In this document: piece by piece, positions 20,909 to 34,438 of the stretch | How the letters are laid out: every line of letters begins with the position of its first letter | How positions within the stretch are numbered: position 1 is the first letter of the stretch | Origin: Arabidopsis thaliana | Taxonomy: Eukaryota > Streptophyta > Magnoliopsida > Brassicales > Brassicaceae | Length of the DNA: 64,000 bases | NCBI RefSeq assembly: GCF_000001735.4 | Contig: NC_003076.8 | Location: 12,524,001 to 12,588,000 of the forward strand | Direction of reading: 5' to 3' | The notes under the pieces: generated by a model | What the model saw: only the letters and a program-made list of their open reading frames with translations | The model's database searches: none | What the model was told of the DNA's origin: nothing | Program-made: the position numbers and the translations under genes

Positions 20909-22921
20909 TGTAACGCCCTAAACATTCAAAAGAAATTTTGATGCATTACTATAACAAAAATACTAAAAAATTTTAAAATATACAAAGTTCAAATCTCGTA
21001 TAAACTCCAAATCTCAAAAACAAAATAAATTAAACTTTAGAAAATCTACCAAGTCTCGCTATACGAATAACAAACTCTAAACTTCAGCTGCATACCGCTC
21101 CTCGTCAATGTCCTCTGCACGAAATCAGAACTTATGTGAGCAAAAAATCGCCCAGTGAGATTACAAACCCAAAGAACAAGTACCAACACGGTCTGATCCC
21201 GCACAGATTAATGCTCACGTGTTAGTACTAACAAACATAGTTTCAATTCAATTAATTTTAAGTAAAGTAAAACACATCAGAACTTATGCTAGCAAAATAC
21301 ATAACTTAATCATCAGAACAGAATAATATCGTCAGACAGAGTAATAACATCAGAACCGAACGACCAAGTATCCAGCAATGCACGTTGGAATGGTACAACC
21401 CTAGCATTGGTCGACCCAAACCATATACTAACATAATATATACATAATATACTCTATAAGGATGTTGGCCCCTAACGAGATGGTAAGGAAGTACGGTTCA
21501 CGGCATTAACCGACCTCAATACCACTAACAGACTAACAGAATACAGAATACATCTGTTGGCGATGCCGGCCGCCACAGATTGCCCTATAGATCTAGCTAA
21601 GTCAAAGTGCCATGCTGATACCAGTCTTAACAGAATAACATATCTTATTAACAAAATCATATCTATATTAATTATCGAATCAAACAAATAAATTTTCGGA
21701 AATTAACATTCAAATAATTTAATTAAGTGTTTAAACTCACATCTAACATATTATTCTAATGTACCAGTTTTAACAGAATATCATATTTTATTTTTAAACA
21801 AAATAACATATCTTATTACCAAGAATCATATTCATATTAGTTTATCTAGATAACCAAATCAATCTTTACAACTTATCATGCAACTAGTTTAATTAATTAA
21901 TTTTCTCACTTTTAAAATATTATACAATTGTACAATATCTAAAAGGGAGTTAGAACTCACCTGACAAAGATATTCAGATCGAACGAGTGATCAACAGTAA
22001 TTTTGGACACATTCCAAACCACTAAACAATTTATCTAAATTCAACCGTTAATTTTAAGTGAAATCAAGAACAGGTATCTGATTTGCCAAAACTGGTTTAA
22101 AAAGAGCCGAACCGGTCAGAATTGCTATGGGTTTAAAATCAAAACTCAAATGAATTCCAAAATAGATTTCAAACGAGTATTTTCCATAGACATAAATTCT
22201 ATAACCGGTTTCAAAACCTTAAGAACCGGCTTAAATAAATCCCCATTTGACTATAAATCAACAAAATCAAAATATTTACCAATCAGATTCCGATCGTTTC
22301 CGACTTCCGTTTGGTGAATTCTCAGCGGCGTTAGATTCATATTGAAAAGAGCTTTCTAACAAGGTATAGATCAAGTTCTAATTCTTTCTGAAACGAAATC
22401 CACCATTAAAGAGCTTGAAGCTCTCTTCCATTGAGAAAATTTGAATAAGGAAGAAGATGAGGCTTACCAAACTCTTGTACCAGAGCTGAATACAACTCAG
22501 AACTAAAGCTCTAATATGGAAAAGCACGATCAACCTAACTCACCACAAAATCTGATCACAAGTTGCCCAAAAATATTCAAACCGAAGTTGATGAAGAAGG
22601 GTCTTGAAATCTCACTAAAACCTCCAATTGACTACGTAATCGGCTTCTAAATCGTTAGGCTTGAAAACACATATATACGACATATTAGGGTTGAGATACG
22701 GAGGTTTGAGTTGTCAAAAACTATCCTTTGATTTCGGAAAGATGAACTCGAGTTGCCCTCATTTTTTTGTTTTTTGCAGTTTAGTCCCTTTACCTTTCTT
22801 TATTTAGAGATTTTGCCTTGGACTTTTAAATTAATCAGAAATCTCCCTGAAGTCATTCAATTTTTATTCAATTTAACCCAAAATATAACTTTTTCTCCTT
22901 TTTCAAATTTGGGGTGTTACA
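20909..22921. mobile_element. Putative solo LTR (TGTAAC...GTTACA), about 2.0 kb
   Basis: The left end TGTAACGCCC and the right end GGGGTGTTACA form an inverted pair beginning TG and ending CA, as in many plant Ty3/gypsy LTRs. The flanks CTTAT and ATTAT agree at four of five positions. No gag or pol reading is found inside and no second copy lies nearby, so a solo LTR left by recombination is the simplest reading. Strand is not assigned. Confidence 0.6.
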
Positions 22922-25279
22922 ATTATATTGTACCATATATATATGGAGATTAAATAGTGAAGAGAAGATGATCCAACATCAAAAACTAAATGATCTTTTA
23001 GGACAAACTAGAGAGAACATGATCCAACAAGTTACAAGTTCTCTTGATTATCAACATCATCTGTTAGTTGTTTGGTTCTTTCAAGGACACAACTGTTAAT
23101 CATATATATGAAAGTTGGCTTACTCTCTCCATATGATTGACACATCATCACTTTAACATTTGTCATGTATCTATTAAATAATTAATGTAAGCTCTTCAAC
23201 TTCTAATTTATAGGTTAATAATATATTTATTATTTTATTTTACATATTATTTTATTTTACAAATTTAATTGTACTATTACTAAATTTATTTTAATATTAT
23301 ATGATTTTCAATAAAACCATTTTAATAGTTTTCTCATACTCGAAGATATTTTTTGTAATCTAAACTCAAAGTATGAAATGTATAATAGTCGTAGATTAGT
23401 TAATGAATTGAGTAGGTTATAATCTTAAATTGATATTTATATAATAAATCACCGAGGGTGAAGAATACTTAAAGAGCTTCTTCATCATCAAATTCTTAGG
23501 TTTCAAGAAGTCCAACACTACCCTCTGTTAATTAGTTTAAGACGAACGTTATTTATGAATTATGTGTATGATGCATTGTTGAGAATGTTGTTAGAAAAAA
23601 ATATTTTAATACTAAAAATAACTACTTATTTCATGAATGAATAATTAGATGACATGTGTTATTCTACATTAATTAAATAAAAAGATTACCAATTTTTGTT
23701 GTGTTAAATCCTCCATTAATCTCACTTTTAAATAATTATTTAAAAACATTCAATAAATAAAAAATCATAATAATGTATCAAGCACTACTTTCATTCTACT
23801 CTACTTATTTTATGAATAATCTTTAATCCATAATGGCTATAAATTTACTTGTGTTGTAGTTTAGATGTTTGCTACCTAACCTCATATTAATTTATTAATT
23901 TTACTCGAATATTTTCTTATTATTATGTTTTGTGATGATGATCTACCATATGATTTTTTCTTTTTATTTTTGTACGTTCTTATAACTTGGTAACATTGAC
24001 ATACAATTTTTTCACGTAAGGGTCATTCCAGACGTTAGACATACAAAAAAAACTTACGAGACTCTACATGGCTGTATACAAGGGAAGAGATCTAAAGTAT
24101 TGACTTAAATTTCTAGCATATCAGGATGTGATTGGTGTAATAAATGACGAGAGAATATACAAAATAAAGAATTGTTTGTTATCATTAAGTTAGACAAGTT
24201 TTAAATACATAAATAATATAACTACATACATTTATCAATATATCATATATTATTGTTGTATGTGTTCATGATAGTGAAATATTAGGATAATAGTTATATA
24301 AATATTCATATTATAATAGAATTAATATTTCGAGTTATACATAAATTTAATTATAAAAAATATAATTATGTAAAAGATATGAATTTATCAAAATAAACAT
24401 CAAAATCAACAAAAAACCATAATCATATTTTTACGACAATTTTAAAAACAAAAACGCGGGTGTTCATTTAGTGTATTTAATATTTATTTATGTTAACGAT
24501 AGTTTGTATTTCCAAAATTTTATATACATATGTAATATTGAATAACAATAAATTTATTGAGAAACCATTTATATTTTGTAAATTCGTCAATGTGCAACGT
24601 AATTTCTTCTCCTACTTATTGACAACAAGTATTATTATATTTCTCCAATTTTGATTAATGTTTTTATTTTAACTAACCACTTTCTAAATCTTTGCTCTCA
24701 ACTTGTAACTACAATTTTAATTTAATTTAACCAGTAACCACACTAACGTTTTAAAAAAAACAAAATATATGAAATTATTTTTAATACGGGTCAATACTAG
24801 TTCTTTATACGTCTACCTCCTTTTTCCATTTCTTAATTATTCTTTTACATAATCATACTGTATAATAATAATATATTTATTTACATAACAACTTATAACA
24901 AAAAAAATACATTTAACTTGTGGTACACTAACATCATTGCAAATAGCTTACTCCATTTATACTATGATCCTCGTATTGTTGATCACATCGTATTGTTTTA
25001 ACTTTTAACATATTTGCAAAATAAAATTTCAGAAAAAAAGATAAGAAATAAAATACTCATTCCCCAAATCTTTCTCCAAACTAGTCAATTTTCCTCTTTG
25101 GGACCATAATTAATCTACTCTTTAAATTTAGACCCAACATTTTTATTAATTAAAAAACCCAAACCTGTAACTGTCTCTTAGCTAGTGGAACAAAATGAGT
25201 TCAATATCATCATCTTCTTCATCTTCCCCAATCATTTGACTCACAAATTCACTTTCCACTACTTCGTCAAAGTTCCAAG
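22922..25279. other. AT-rich intergenic region and upstream region of CLC-g
   Basis: No gene is seen. Helitron-like tails (CGGGT... followed by an AGT end) at about 24455-24475 and 24786-24801 are too degenerate to call. The last 200 bp should contain the CLC-g promoter and leader. I can point to no specific element. Confidence 0.5.
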
Positions 25280-28200
25280 ATGCCAAACTCAACGACGGAG
25301 GACTCCGTCGCCGTTCCACTACTCCCCTCCCTCCGCCGCGCTACTAACTCTACTTCTCAAGTAGCAATCGTCGGTGCCAACGTCTGTCCAATAGAAAGTC
25401 TCGATTACGAGTACGTAAACTCTCACCGTTGCTTCTCCTTCCTTCAATTATCTTCTTCTTAACTTTAATTTCGTTGTTTACTCTTTCGATTCAGAATCGC
25501 GGAGAATGATTTCTTCAAGCAGGATTGGAGAGGTCGTAGTAAGGTAGAGATTTTCCAATACGTGTTTATGAAGTGGCTGCTTTGTTTTTGTATCGGCATT
25601 ATTGTTAGTCTCATCGGATTCGCTAATAACCTCGCCGTTGAGAATCTCGCCGGTGTTAAGTTTGTTGTTACTTCTAACATGATGATAGCCGGAAGGTGAG
25701 TCTTTCGCATTTTTACGATTTTCTTACCTTGTAATGTTGATGATTGGATTTTGAATAGAGTGTTGATATTGTTTCTCAGGTTTGCTATGGGTTTTGTTGT
25801 TTTCTCTGTTACAAATTTGATTCTTACTCTCTTTGCGTCGGTGATTACCGCTTTTGTTGCTCCTGCTGCGGCAGGTTCCGGTATACCGGAAGTTAAGGCT
25901 TATTTGAATGGTGTTGATGCTCCAGAGATATTCTCACTTCGCACTTTGATCATTAAGGTAACGATTTTCGAGGATTTAGGAGCGATAGAGCTCGGAAATT
26001 ACGCAAGTTTATGTTACAAATTTGTATTTGATTTCTCTTTGATTGGGGTACAGATCATTGGGAACATATCTGCAGTATCAGCGTCTCTTCTCATTGGAAA
26101 GGCAGGGCCTATGGTGCATACTGGTGCTTGTGTTGCATCTATACTTGGTCAGGGTGGCTCCAAAAGATATAGATTGACCTGGAGATGGCTCAGATTTTTC
26201 AAAAATGATAGAGACAGAAGAGATCTTGTAACTTGTGGGGCAGCTGCTGGTATCGCTGCTTCGTTTCGTGCTCCGGTTGGTGGTGTCCTGTTTGCGCTTG
26301 AGGAAATGTCATCTTGGTATGTTAAGTTATTCTCTTCAACTCAAAAGATATCTTTTTTAGTTCATTAGTTACCGGTCACTATATCTGTTCTTATTTAGTT
26401 CATTGTGAATGATTCATTGAAGCTAGAATGGGGTTCCGTTGTAGGTGGAGGAGTGCACTTTTATGGAGAATCTTCTTTTCGACAGCTGTTGTGGCAATAG
26501 TTCTCAGAGCTCTAATCGATGTGTGTTTAAGTGGAAAGTGTGGGTTATTTGGTAAAGGAGGCTTAATAATGTTTGATGTCTACTCAGAAAATGCGTCATA
26601 TCATTTAGGGGATGTACTTCCTGTTCTTCTTCTTGGGGTTGTTGGTGGTATTTTAGGAAGCTTATACAACTTCTTACTGGATAAGGTTCTGCGAGCTTAC
26701 AACTACATATATGAGTAAGCTTACAACTACAGACACATACACACAAGTAAATGTTTTCTTGATTTCTAACAGTTTTTTCTGTCCAGGAAAGGGGTTACTT
26801 GGAAAATCCTCCTCGCTTGTGCGATATCGATTTTCACGTCCTGCCTTCTTTTCGGATTACCATTTCTTGCATCATGCCAACCTTGTCCTGTCGATGCCTT
26901 AGAGGAGTGCCCTACAATTGGACGGTCTGGAAACTTTAAGAAATACCAATGCCCTCCTGGTCACTACAATGATCTAGCTAGCCTTATTTTCAACACAAAT
27001 GATGATGCCATCAAAAACCTTTTCAGCAAAAACACTGACTTCGAGTTTCATTATTTTTCGGTTCTCGTATTTTTTGTCACCTGCTTCTTCCTCAGTATCT
27101 TTAGCTATGGCATTGTTGCTCCAGCAGGGCTCTTTGTGCCAGTTATTGTAACAGGAGCATCGTATGGACGGTTTGTAGGGATGCTGCTTGGTTCAAACTC
27201 AAATCTTAATCATGGTCTGTTTGCTGTGCTCGGTGCTGCATCCTTTCTTGGCGGAACAATGAGGATGACAGTTTCCACTTGTGTTATTCTCCTTGAGCTG
27301 ACCAACAATCTGCTGCTACTACCTATGATGATGGTGGTCCTTCTGATTTCAAAAACAGTTGCTGATGGTTTCAATGCTAACATCTACAACCTCATCATGA
27401 AGTTAAAAGGATTTCCCTACCTCTACAGCCATGCAGAGCCTTACATGAGGCAGCTTCTAGTTGGTGATGTAGTCACCGGCCCACTTCAAGTCTTCAATGG
27501 CATTGAGAAAGTCGAGACTATTGTACACGTTCTCAAAACGACCAATCACAATGGCTTCCCCGTGGTTGATGGGCCACCACTAGCTGCAGCTCCTGTTCTA
27601 CACGGTCTAATCCTCCGGGCTCATATTCTGACTCTGTTAAAGAAACGAGTATTCATGCCTAGTCCAGTAGCTTGTGACTCCAATACCCTTTCCCAATTCA
27701 AGGCAGAGGAGTTTGCTAAGAAGGGTTCTGGGAGGAGTGATAAGATAGAAGATGTGGAATTAAGCGAGGAAGAATTGAATATGTATTTGGATTTGCACCC
27801 ATTCTCTAATGCCTCTCCGTACACTGTTGTGGAGACAATGTCACTTGCAAAGGCCCTTATTCTCTTCCGTGAGGTTGGCATAAGGCACTTACTGGTTATA
27901 CCAAAAACCTCCAATGTAAGTGATTTTGGTTTCTTCTTTCTCCCTGGTCCTTATTAGATTATGGTAGGCACTAGTACGTGTGATACTTGATACCTATAGA
28001 TGAATAATAAGTAAAATGGTGAACACAGTAGAGTCTCTTGAGTTTTGTATGTTTGTTAAGGGAATCAATAACAAAACTCGAAATCTCGAACCACCAATTA
28101 GTTCTCTATATATCTGGTAGCTCTTTGGTTTCTTGGTTCATCAGTTATCGAATATTAAATTCGTTGATTTGCATTGCAGAGACCTCCAGTGGTAGGTATA

Positions 28201-28305
28201 TTGACACGGCATGACTTCATGCCGGAACATATACTAGGCCTGCATCCCTCCGTTTCTCGGAGCAAGTGGAAAAGGCTTCGGATTCGGCTGCCTTTCTTCT
28301 CATGA
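25280..28305 (+). CDS. CLC-G: Chloride channel/transporter CLC-g
   Basis: Seven exons join in frame to 765 codons plus stop: 25280-25410, 25495-25695, 25780-25957, 26054-26316, 26445-26714, 26787-27915 and 28180-28305. All introns are GT-AG. The product is a full plant CLC, with the transmembrane part in the first about 560 residues and two CBS domains at the C-terminus (DVVTGPLQVFNGIEKVET to HDFMPEHILG). The anion filter GSGIPEVK has serine, the chloride-type residue; nitrate-selective CLC-a has proline. In GKAGPMVHTG alanine replaces the gating glutamate found in most relatives, a trait I recall for CLC-g itself. Published work places CLC-g at the tonoplast with a role in chloride balance under salt. 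The ATG at 25280 gives the expected N-terminus, and the spliced length is within a few residues of the known protein. Confidence 0.96.
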
Positions 28306-30620
28306 AGTATTAAGCTGCCTACCAAGTTTCAGGTATGACAGTTCAGATAAACTCTGTACAGTATATTAAAAGCAGCCTTGTGGTGCTATGTCGAACTCTT
28401 AGATACAGAAAGATGTAGAGAGATTTATAAATGTTGTATTGCTCTTATTGCATCCGCTACAGCTTTTGTTGGTTCTTTTTTATTTGTTGTATATAGGTTC
28501 TTCTATCTTTCGACCTTCTTCAATTTCTCGGTCCGAGGACTAAATACAAATTTAGACTCCCTTAATACAATTTGCGTAACGCGTAGGGCCACAAACATAC
28601 TTTTAGGAAAACCTGCAAGATCTCAACGAACATGAATTAGCTCCTACCATACAAAACTGAAACAGAATCATAGAACATTTTAGGACAGCATACACGAATA
28701 TAACTGGTGTATAATATAGGCATAAGATGATAAAACTAAATGAATAGTATTAGTTCTCTACATTTTTACGCCATTCTCTATATACACACTGATTATAAGA
28801 AGTGAGTTGGCTGCTTTAATGCTTTTAAACACTAAAAGTTAGATTTACTTTTTTTTGCTCTTTGTTTTTGATAGAAATATATAATGAGAAGTTAGATTTA
28901 CTTTATTTTATTATAATCTACTCATATTCTACCAATTTTACTGAAACAAAATATTTTCCAACCAAAAAAAGTTGAAAATAACATCTGAGCTGCTTTCTCA
29001 ATAAACAACCAAGATTTACAGAAGAATCAATTATGGATTTGCTATTTTTTGGAATGACATTTGTGGATTTTGTCCTTTTATGAATAGTTTGTGGATTTGC
29101 CCTTTTTCAGGCTACAAAAATATGATTTAACATGCGTTTTATTCGTTATGTTTGGGTTTAGTCGGTTGTGGTTGTTCTTAGGCTTCAGTATTTTGTATAA
29201 ATTACGTATTTTTATCAAAAGAAATCATAAATACGTATATTTTTAAATATTAGAAAATAGTATATCCGTAAGATTTTAGTAAAAATGGTAATTTTAAAAG
29301 ATTTATTTGAAAAATAGCAAAATCAACAATAATCCCTTTACAGAATGGAAAAAGTTTAATTCCCTGCCAGTATGTGTTTCCAAAACTTTATTTACAACCT
29401 CAAACATTCCTTAAAAAGATACGCCAATAGTAATTTTTCTGATTGGAACAATAGATAATACATAGATATTTCTTACCTAACACTAGTATACAATGAATTC
29501 TCTTCAGTATTACTCGTGGGGTTTAAATTTTCCAAATGAAGAAATCTTCACGTGAATCTATTCGGTCTTTTGGTCCCCATCATTTCGTTTTCTCATGTCA
29601 GTATAATGTATTTTTAAATGTTTGTGAAATAGTCAAGAATGATGTTGTAATTGATATATATACTAGTAGGTGAATATCTACAAAACACACGGATTTTTAT
29701 TCTTATACTAGTTTCTTTTGCGACTAAGCCAATTTCCTTGTACCGTTATATTTTCTTGTTAAAGCTACATCTTTGAAATAGGGCTGATTATGCTTGCTAT
29801 GTTTTATATGAAAAAAAACTCGTAATTATTTTTTGGGATGTTAAATATTGAGGAGGTGCATGCATTTGAGGAAAAGATCCAGCACAATTTAAACATCAAC
29901 CTCTTTTGTTCAAAATGGTTTCTTGTATTATAACTACCCATAAAGATTTAACAAAATAACTCATTAGAATTTTGTTTTTTTATTCGCAGTTTAAAGTTGA
30001 GTTTTTTTTGTATGCAAAATCCTAATATGTTACTTTTTCCACGTTGTTCGATTTTGCAACCGTGTTTCGGATGCACGCTTTCTGTTTTGATGTCATCACA
30101 TTTACTTTTTAAGTCTTAAAATCAATACTTTTAAACATACAAAAATGATCAAATTTAGTGTTCTCTTACATATGTAACCAAAAATGTGTCATCATTTATA
30201 TGAGTGTGGAAGCAGAGCCGTACCAACGTTAACTCTTCAAATTTAATATTAAAATTAAAAATAAAATGCTCTAATTAAAAAAGAAATAACGTCAACAAAA
30301 ATAAACATATCTTCATATAATTTTTTCTAAATAAACTATAAAAAAAAAAGTAAAAAAAAAATAAAAACAAACTAGCCAACAAAATATCTATATATACATT
30401 TTCACAACACTTTTATGAAATAAATCCTCAAATTATAACTTATTTACAAAGAATGTCATTAATATTAATTATTATCAATTAATTAAATCTCTAATTACTA
30501 TTATTTCTTTATCTAATATATGTCTATCAATTCTAATTACTTAAAAAAAAAGAAAAATCTTAGGATATTATTAATAGTATACTTTATTAAAAGTAAATAT
30601 TGTAGTTATTAAACGTTTAC

Positions 30621-30948
30621 AATATTTATAATATGTGAAATTTATAAAAGTTAAATAACCATTTCAAAGAAAACTTTTAAATTGATTTGAATTATAATTT
30701 TTTTAATAAAAGTATTATTAAAACAAAAACAAATAAAAAAAATTTAATTTCACCGAACAGGATTAGATGATAGGACGAGTTTAAAAATATTATAATATAT
30801 AAAATTTATAACAATTAAATAACCATTTGAAAGAAAACTTTTACATTGATTTGAATTATATATCTTTTAAATTAAAATATTATTAAAAAAAATAACAAAA
30901 TAATGTTTAATTTCACTTAACGAGATTAGATGGTCGGACATGTTTGGA
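30621..30948. repeat. Direct repeat of about 164 bp, two diverged copies
   Basis: TTAAATAACCATTT, GAAAACTTTTA, ATTGATTTGAATTATA and TTTAATTTCAC recur about 163-164 bp apart in the same order. Many mismatches separate the copies. Confidence 0.75.
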
Positions 30949-32450
30949 TCGACAGTATTACAAGACGGTATACCACGGGCAAAATCCTAAATATAACAAT
31001 CAAAATACAATTATATTATCTTAAACAATAAACAAAACAAACAATATGAACAAAACAAATGTAATTTAAATTTAAATTATTTAGTTATAATCTAAATTTT
31101 AATTTAATGAACTGTATGTTATTGCTCCTATATTTTTAAACAGTAAATATCTAACATAGTAATTGTATGTTATTGCTCCTATGACTTAATGAACTGTATG
31201 TTATTTCTAATTTCTTTTGGAATAGCTTCTCTTAGAACTTTATGTTCAAAAAAATATCATTACCAACAACATGTGAATGCTTTCCATGGTTAGAAAATCT
31301 TCAAGATTGGCATAAAAAGCCATCAAACTATCATCACTTGTTGATTGCAATTTTCTCAACAAAAAAAAAAAACTTGTTTGTATCTTTGAAATTGCTCAAA
31401 TCTTAATTTAGTAGAAAGCTTGATCCATGATTTGAATAAAGTCGTCAATCCTGAAGCTGTCCTCGTATGATAATGTCACACTTCTCTCAACATTCTCTGA
31501 TTTTCACCATAATGTAGTTTAGTTTTTTTTTAGGAAATAGATGATCGATCTCCAAAAATTCTGCAGTTTTTTAGCTTATGCTTTTGCTCTCTTAAAATCT
31601 TACTCTATATTTTTAAAAATAAGAAACCAACCTCGTGAGTTGAGAAATAGCTACATCAATGCTCATATCTTCTAAATGCAAATTTTTACTCACGATGTTA
31701 AAGTATATAAGATTATACCAAATAATCATTGAAACTAGAAACTCAAAACTTCCAATTCCATGTATTTTACTTGTTGCAAGACATTAAGTATCGCTCGACT
31801 CTTTCGGATCATCACAATTTTCAGCAATATATACTAACACATTCATGATTTTAAGAACTTGAAATCGTATTGTTTTAACACTTTCGACATATCCCTACTT
31901 CCAATATACATTTCAAAATCATATTGCCTTAAAAGCTTAAGTGGTATGTCATCCACGTAATATGTAAATATTTTTCACCGTTTATTTGAAGATGAAAAAA
32001 GGTAATAAGTATGTTGAATAATCTCCAAAAATAAGATTGCTTTTGAAGAAGTTGTTATATGTGACAACAACATGGTGTATATAAAAAAAAACACCCTAAA
32101 TTTATCTCAAGAAACTGTTTTTGTACTCCCTTATGTTTTTTTTTTCATTATAAAACCATTATCATAACCTTTGTTCCCTCACATCCTTAATTTTTAAGTT
32201 AAAAACAGTCAAAACATCATGAAAGTCAGGGTAAAAAATTATCATCGGATATATCAACTTTCAAGAACATTAAAAAAAATATTTGATTGTTGAAGTTGAG
32301 TTAAACATCTACACACTAAGTGATGATAGTGATGTGTCCATGATAGCTGATATTTGGAATACAGTAGAAAATGACGGAGAAGTTCTTTGTACCTTGAGTT
32401 TTCTGAACACTAATAACTTTTACCTCATCCGCTTACCAAAAACAGTTAAC

Positions 32451-32632
32451 TTGTTCTGAGTTCCTTATTAGTAAATTTATCCTATTTTTTATTTCTTTCT
32501 AATAACATAGAGTTAGCAAAACTTTTAAGCAAATATTAATTTTGTTCTGAATTCTTTATTAGTAAATTTATCATATTTTTTATTTCTTTCTAATAACATA
32601 GAGTTAGCAAATGTTTTAAGCAAATATTAATT
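32451..32632. repeat. 91-bp tandem duplication
   Basis: Copies 32451-32541 and 32542-32632 are nearly identical (TTAGTAAATTTATC and CTAATAACATAGAGTTAGC in both), with about seven differences. The duplication is fairly recent. Confidence 0.9.
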
Positions 32633-34438
32633 TATTTCATCGGATGACACATCACTGCATAATATTGAATTTATTTTTCTAATTTTGCCTTTACAGCCAT
32701 ATTTGTTACAAGTTTTGGTTCACTATATTATTATACTTATATAATCTAGCAGAAAATATTTAAAACTAATCAATTTTGTTGCGATGTCACATTGATAACA
32801 GACTAGCAGTAAACGGAGATGACTCATGTCAATTTATATTTTAAATACCAAACAGCAATTATCAATTTAAACGCATTTATTGTAGTATTATAAATCTTTG
32901 TGTCTAAATGACGTCAAAAGATAAACCAAATTTGTATCAAACTTCTTTGTCCCACCTCACCAAAAAAAGAACACTTCTTTGTCCCGCAGTATACTGAAGC
33001 AAGTTTACTGCTATTTTCTAAAATAATTTAAATGGTTAGTGTTATAGGACTATTTAAATTAGCAAATATTAAAGAGAAAATTGTGTGGGGAGTCAAAAAT
33101 ATATATGAATTAAAATAACGTGTTTTTGATAAAAATCAATATGGTCCATATATTTAGGTCAATGAATATATTTCAAAACCAAAATCAGTCAATTAAATAA
33201 CGTGTCATTCAAGAAAAAAATTGATACCTTTTTATTTTTAATTTACAGTTTAGAACATTCTAAATTATCATTCAGAAACTGTAGTTTTAGTAAAACTGTA
33301 TCATGTTCTAGTATCAAGGAAGAGACGAGATTCAAATTCTGAGGGGAATGTCTGCGAAATAGAACTAGTCAATTTGCTATCATTTTTTATCTGTAGATAT
33401 TATGTATATGATGAACTAGAACACATGATTAGACGTAAAAAAAAAAAAAGTACGTATCTAATCCCAAAAAATTTACATATCAAAAAATAATAATCCAATC
33501 GTCCCTTAGTAATTTAATTTATTACTTTTACCATTTAGCAAAAGAACTTTTCAATTTTTTTAATACGTTAAAAAAAGTATTATTTAAATTATCAGTTTAT
33601 TATTTTTGTTGGTTTAAAGCATGCATAAACTTGAGATTTGCTAATTTAAATCCTTAATTGTATGTTGACTTTCAATTTAATCATAAATTTTCGTTGACTA
33701 AGCCAATTGAGGTACTAATTTTTTTTTCGACGTCATTAATTAACTTAAAAACGAGAGATTACTTCGAATTCTAAAAAGAATAGAAAATCCGAAAAAGAGG
33801 AGATAATCCAAAGAAAAATTGAAAAAAAATCTAAAATCAATTTTGGAGATCTAAAGTTTGTTCGTGGTTAGGAGAATTTTTAACGATGTGTTTTAATTAG
33901 CTTAGTAAACGAGAATTCGTAATTAAATTAAAAATTAACATAAAATTAAGGATTTCAATCACCAAATTAAAAGTTAAACCAATAAAAATGATAATTTGGT
34001 GATTTAAATACTATATTTCCCAAAAAATAACCCCAATACTAGTTAGAAAATATATAGCAGTGATGCAAACGTACGGCATGTAAAGCTTTCTACTAAAAAT
34101 AATGTATAAAAATATCTAAATTTTAGTAAACGTGTCGAAAAAGAAAAAGGGTTCTCAAATTAAACGCATTATTTGTTAAGATTATAAATGCATACTATAA
34201 ACGAATACAAGGAAGAAAAAAAATACAACAAGTCTTTGACAAAAAAATAATAATACAACAAGTTGCTTGGTGATGCAAAACTCATTTCTCCTCCCACTAA
34301 TGATCGATGATAGAGACATAACAAAGAATCTTTCATGACTTTTCTTCTTTTTCTCCTCACTTCCAAAAATTCTCTCTTGTCTTCCTCTTAAGATGAAAGA
34401 ATCATAAAAGGAACCCAAAGAAAAGCAAAAACATAACC

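Larger units (their letters stand above)
28306..34438. other. AT-rich intergenic region between CLC-g and XGD1
   Basis: Six kilobases without a recognisable gene. The CLC-g 3' UTR probably covers the first few hundred bases. Two internal duplications are listed separately. Around 30740-30990 the sequence resembles degenerate Helitron-type repeats (CACGGGCAAAATCC), but no clean end is visible. The last 250 bp must hold the XGD1 promoter. Confidence 0.5.

Noticed and set aside
24455..24801. Two Helitron-like tails near CLC-g
   Set aside because: The hairpin arm is missing and no 5' end is found, so the match could be chance in AT-rich DNA.
26504..26746. Minus-strand frame with a Cys-Val-Cys N-terminus
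   Set aside because: Shadow of CLC-g exon 5 and a CA-rich intron start.
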